The position numbers and the translations under genes were made by a program. 64,000 nucleotides of DNA, taken from positions 27,135,521-27,199,520 of the forward strand of contig CATQJL010000001.1 of NCBI GenBank assembly GCA_958299035.1. The letters run 5' to 3'. The DNA comes from Cylicocyclus nassatus. Lineage: Eukaryota > Nematoda > Chromadorea > Rhabditida > Strongylidae. Shown here one piece after another: positions 59,635 through 64,000 of this stretch. Every line of letters starts with the position of its first letter. Position 1 is the stretch's first letter. Below the pieces are notes generated by a model. It made no database searches and was not told where the DNA came from. It worked only from the letters and a program-made list of their open reading frames with translations.

Positions 59635-62336
59635 ATGCACCCCACTCAAGTGAAGAAAGGCGCTGTGATGAAATACAAAGTTGGATCTGTGAGCAATAAG
59701 TGGAGGATATATCAGGCAATACTGTTCAGTGATTCGAAACTCTGTTGGTACGAAAAGCTGGGTATCACCAACCCACGAAGCTGGTGTAACGTAAGAGAGT
59801 TCTCAGATAGAATTTTAGCAAGATGTTTGAGTTTAGAGAGGCACTAGGTCTAAAGGATTCGTTTTTCTCAAGGATGTTGTACCATACATTTGCGTTGGCG
59901 CGATGACAGAGAGAATGCCAGGTTATCGTTTTCCAGGCGCTTACTTGTATTTTATAACATTCGCGGTACAGCTATCCCTTGTCGTTCAATACTCTACAAA
60001 TCAGAAAATGGATGAACCTTTTATTCAAAAACAAAATTTTCTTCAGTCAAGTCTCCGGTCCTCCCAAACGGCTACTCCAAACACCATCTCGTCGGCATAG
60101 GCATGGATCGCAAGGCCAAAACAGTGCACTGGATTCTGTTTTCTTCTAATGCCGAGACTGAGTTGGTTTCGTAAATTTGATAGACTATTAAAATGAACCT
60201 GGCTCAGTTCTATAATCGTGCATCTTTGTCAGGTCATGGGTGACTGAAATTATCAGCACCTTACCGGTTGTAAATCAACTTCCGCACCGGTGTCCAATTG
60301 CTCCTTTAAGGCTCGTCCCCGTTCAACAATCTTCTGGTGAGTTCGTCAAATCGTTCTGTAACTGGAAAATCCGGAGAAAGTTCAAATTCTTTCCAGCCCT
60401 TCCCTTGGTACACTCTAATGGTCCTCCATCTATACATCCTTCAGGCATTACATATCATACACAGTCTTCCAGCAAATGGTGGGAGACCAACAATGGAAGA
60501 AAGTGGAACACTTCATTTGTACTGTATTTAAAAAGGCGATTATAGAAGTACCAGTTGCGACGGCGGCCGTTATGTAGGAGTCCATGATGATGCATTCAAT
60601 AAAAGTTTTGGTACTTCAATGCTTACAGAAGCATTGGTAAGCCATGGATTGGGCTCGATGTGGGGACAAGGTGGAGGCAGCTATCATTTGGTAAGTGCAT
60701 GATTACTAAATGTGATTCGTGTCGCAAATACAGAGTTTTAGGCCGGAAACTCCGTAGATAAACATCACTATGATCGCATTGGAGCAGGAAAGCTTGATAA
60801 CCCCACTGCCGTCCAAGCTGCACGATCAGAAGTTAGGGTAAGTAAAATTGAATCTTTTTGCAAAGCTCATGCGCATTTGAAATTCAGTTTGCTGCTTCTG
60901 AATGGCTTTCTTACATCTTAGTGCACAGCCTAGTTTTCCTATTTACTCCCTACACGTTAGAAAAAAATAACGGGAATTTTTTTCAATGCTTTCACATGGT
61001 TCTTCGAATTTTCCAACACATAATTTTTACCATGCTTCATAAATTCAAAAAAAATCTCTATTAACTTTTGAAAATCAGATTGCGAACTGGAACGAATATC
61101 ATACGATTTTATAAATTCTTTCTATCTGCTATTCAACTTTTCCTTACAATTGTTCTTCGCTCGGTTTTTGTTAGAGCTTATGTTTGAGAGACGACTTCGA
61201 CTTTGACTATACTCGGAGACACAAAAAGCTTCAAAGTTTCGCTAAATGTGCACATGTTCAATTCCGGATTGCTTTGAGAAATGTTTGGTATTTGGTCGTC
61301 GGCAAGCTTAGAAAACCATATTTTTGACTACATAATTATTTAAAAGTTTGAAAGCTGACAATCAATTGCGAATTGATAAAAACAGCAATTAAATCAATAC
61401 GGAATGACTTTATCCAATGCCTTAAGAAGTAAAACATCCCAAAAGAACAGAGATCACTATGGTGTAAGCCACTGCGTTGAGGTTTGCTTTTCTCTGATTT
61501 TCTGCTTTTTATCATGCTTTGAAAGTCAAAATGTCAAAGTTAGTTGAATCAGATTAGGGGTAGGAGAGAGTTTTTGAAGACTTGACTGAGTTTTTAAACG
61601 ATATATCAGTGAAATGCGAACAACCTGTTGCAGTACAGCAAAGATTGAATAAATTTTTGAAAGCTCGTGTTCTATTAACTTGAATTATGGGCTCTTTTGG
61701 TCATCTTCAGCTTCTGGGCACTGAACTTGCACTGGTGTTCACACTATCACCTTGAGTACTTATAAGACTCAACTCCGCATAAAATTAGCCACCCTCACTT
61801 TTCGAACTTCCCTCTCAAGATTTTTTATCATTGCTGCATATAAGTATAAGCCACATTTTGGTCTCCTATACTCCTCATCTGCTGCAAGTATTGCCAGAAT
61901 TAAATGAATCTGCGCTATAACTCTCATGATCTTAACATCAATATGAGCAAATGGAATTCTGATAGCTGATTGTTTTGCCTATGGTCGTATGAGGCTAGGT
62001 TTAGTTTTATTAGTTCTTGTGACGATAACGAGAGTTTGATGTCAATCTACTTCATTTGGACAATGCAGCTGCTGTATCCCGTTCTTATGCATGCGAGAAA
62101 TTTACTCAGATGTTACTATGTTTGTATCTTTACAGGGCGATGAAGGCTTGGACCATTCTGGAGGCAAGTTTGAGTTTTTATTATTGTTCTCATTTACTGA
62201 TTCAGGCCACGGTGGATTTGATTATCCTGGAGTCAACTTCCATAGTGGTGACTTGGGCGGCGGAGACCATAGCGATGGATTCCTTAGCTCTGGTGATTTC
62301 GGCGATAATGATTTTGACCATTTCGATTCCTATTAG
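59635..62336 (+). CDS. Gene C: evectin-like PH protein, shortest paralogue
   Basis: Nine exons: 59635-59790, 59837-59921, 60047-60161, 60233-60336, 60397-60502, 60546-60690, 60742-60837, 62136-62163, 62206-62336, totalling 966 nt (321 residues). Exons 2 and 3 are again 85 and 115 nt. The PH domain (about 1-125) ends E-S-W-V-T-E-I with Trp121. The linker lacks PPxY. The hydrophobic segment at 210-228 has lost glycines but keeps G-L-G-S-M-W. The tail has G-G-G-D/S-G-D-F repeats. Intron 5 is only 43 nt and its donor is inferred, so exon 5/6 is the weakest join. Intron 8 (62164-62205) is 42 nt, starts GC and is open in frame, so it may be retained. The ATG follows a TTTTCAG acceptor by two bases. 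Reading it as a decaying copy is possible, but no stop interrupts the model. Confidence 0.65.
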
Positions 62337-63029
62337 ATGTGCTAGTCATCCACTGCTTCCCATATCTGCACATCTCCATGATCCACGCGAATCTACATGC
62401 AAAAATCTCTTCAGATATCTATCATTTTTATGATAGTTGTACGAGATGATAATACAAGTGCATTATAATAGGACGTCAATCGTAATATATTGTTCAGTTT
62501 CCGACAATTAGTTAGCTGAAGTGAGAGAATTTCACAAGTGGCTGCCCCACCTGCAAACCTGCCTTATTTCGCAGCACTGTTGACGCGTCTCGTTTTCAGC
62601 ATTTTAGGGTATTACGGCTTGTTCTTAAAGTTTAGCAGCAGAAGTACCGCAACATGATCTTGAAAATACAAGCCAAAATCACTGCCACGGTAAGGTCTAT
62701 CTTTCATACATCACGAGAACCACCGTGCTCAACCGTCAAATTTCAAACAGCGATTCCATTCGGAAATAATTATACACATCTACTTGAGTAAGCAAATTAC
62801 AGAGGTTCTTTTGAAGAAGTTGTGTTTTTTCTTGAAGTTGTGTGCTTAGCTATTGCCAGAAATTCTGAGGTTTATATGAATAGGCTGTACGCCTCTCAAC
62901 TAAATGCTGCTCCAATGCCTTCGCTGGTGTTCACGCTGCTGCGAAAAACCTTTGATACATTTTTGGATAACTTTTGCTAATAATGCGCGCATGAAGCGTC
63001 ACCTGTTCTTTTTAATCCAACGCCAGATA
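62337..63029. other. 3' flank of gene C, nothing else recognised
   Basis: No canonical AATAAA close to the stop codon of gene C was noted. AT-rich sequence without exon-like segments. Confidence 0.35.
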
Positions 63030-64000
63030 TTAGGTCGTTTTAAAAGTAATTTCGCTTTTTTCAAACGAGCACCACATGTGACGGAACAAAGTTTTTAAGA
63101 GATCTTGGAGGCATTCGATGCAGAATTTCATTCTCTTTCTAATGGTTATGAAGATGTTGTAAAACACTCAACGAGCTTTCAGAAAGTGACCAAAATCTGC
63201 GACCTATGCTTTTTGAGATGGTCGAGTTTCATGATTTTTTGAAACTTCCATATCAATCTTCAAAAGGAGTTCAAAAAACGGTTCGACAGAGTAAACCTTA
63301 TAGAATATAGCACTACTTTTTTCTCCTTTCCATAGCTTGTCATACATTTTTAACAGAATTTTAACTGATGCTACCGATTTCCATACATGGGCAGCTAAAT
63401 CCTCGTAGAACATCAATGGAATTGCAGCTTGCGCACTATTCGATGCAGCATTTTCTCCTCTTTCTAACGGGCGTTCTTCATTCCCGATTCGTTAATTTTC
63501 GGGGATAAAATCACCATAACTCATTTTTTTAGCGAGCCCCAGGCTCTACCCGAGAAACTCGAAATTTGATATTTCGAACCCGTAAACCCTCACTTGCTTT
63601 GTAAAATTAATGCTAACTCATAGTACCATCTTGGTAGTCTCAAATTATGAAAAATATATCATGTTTGATGCGATTGTGGCGGAGATGGGCCTGCCAAAAT
63701 CCGATGGGTCTGCTAAAAAATCTTTTAAAAAAATACTGCGAGCTATAAAAAAGAGAAAAAAGTAGTACTGTATTCTATAAGGTTTACTCTATTGAATCGT
63801 TTCTTGAGCTCCTTCTGAGGATTGATATGAAAGTTTTAAAAAATTCTGAAACTTGACCATCTTAAAAAGCATGGGTCGCAAGTCTTGGTTATTTTCTGAA
63901 ACCTCACTAAATGTTTTGCAACATTTTCATAACCGTTAGAAAGAGAATGAAATTCTACATCGAATGTTTCCAAGATCTCTCAAAAACCTTTGTTCCTTCA
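63030..64000. mobile_element. Mariner-type foldback element, cut by the window end
   Basis: Starts TTAGGTCGTTTTAAAAG next to TA (63028-63029). The stretch 63085-63325 returns as its diverged complement at 63757-64000 (GATCTTGGAGGCATTCGATG; TTTCATTCTCTTTCTAA; AACCTTATAGAATA). The outer right end lies beyond the window. Frames at 63204-63416 belong to the arm. Confidence 0.75.

Overview
The window looks like nuclear DNA of a nematode, though the species cannot be named from sequence alone. Most introns are short (about 42 to 75 nt) and end in TTTCAG-like acceptors. Start codons sit 2 or 6 nt after an acceptor, as in spliced-leader trans-splicing. There is a tRNA-Gly(UCC) and a BEL/Pao retroelement, and the intergenic DNA is AT-rich and crowded with repeats. 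One 500-base run of N marks an assembly gap.

Layout. 1-1750: part of a foldback palindrome. 1750-6150: no gene seen, only small palindromes, a MITE and a 9-bp minisatellite. 6159-6534: a two-exon gene for a small secreted cysteine-rich protein. 6796-7460: a MITE next to a Helentron-like element. 7492-11678: a young, non-autonomous BEL/Pao element that keeps gag and protease domains but shows no reverse transcriptase or integrase. 12013-12512: gap. 12944-18315: foldback and mariner-like elements, ending in a near-perfect 3.7 kb palindrome with 1.77 kb arms. 18316-26617: no gene recognised. 26618-27796: Helentron-like element. 28289-28359: tRNA-Gly. 28770-62336: three paralogous multi-exon genes on the + strand, called A, B and C here, separated and in B invaded by repeats. 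63030 to the window end: another foldback element.

The main find is the gene family. Each protein has an N-terminal PH-like domain of about 110-120 residues, a proline-rich linker (with PPxY-type motifs in A and B), a short glycine-zipper-like hydrophobic segment ending in GSMW, and an acidic Gly/Asp tail. The order PH, PPxY, V-I-I, then a short hydrophobic Gly-rich segment resembles the evectins (PLEKHB1/2), which are endosomal PH proteins with a C-terminal membrane anchor. The Gly/Asp tail is extra. Exons 2 and 3 are exactly 85 and 115 nt in all three copies, intron phases match through exon 4, and every spliced sum is a multiple of three, so the models support one another. In B, introns 2 and 4 have swollen to about 8.2 and 4.6 kb with satellite arrays and transposons.

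The repeats form linked families: Helentron-like elements carrying a ~118-bp internal unit that has also grown into free-standing arrays; three foldback elements with TTAGGT ends; hAT-type MITEs with 8-bp target duplications; and giant foldbacks able to form long double-stranded RNA. All exon models were read by eye and no search was run.
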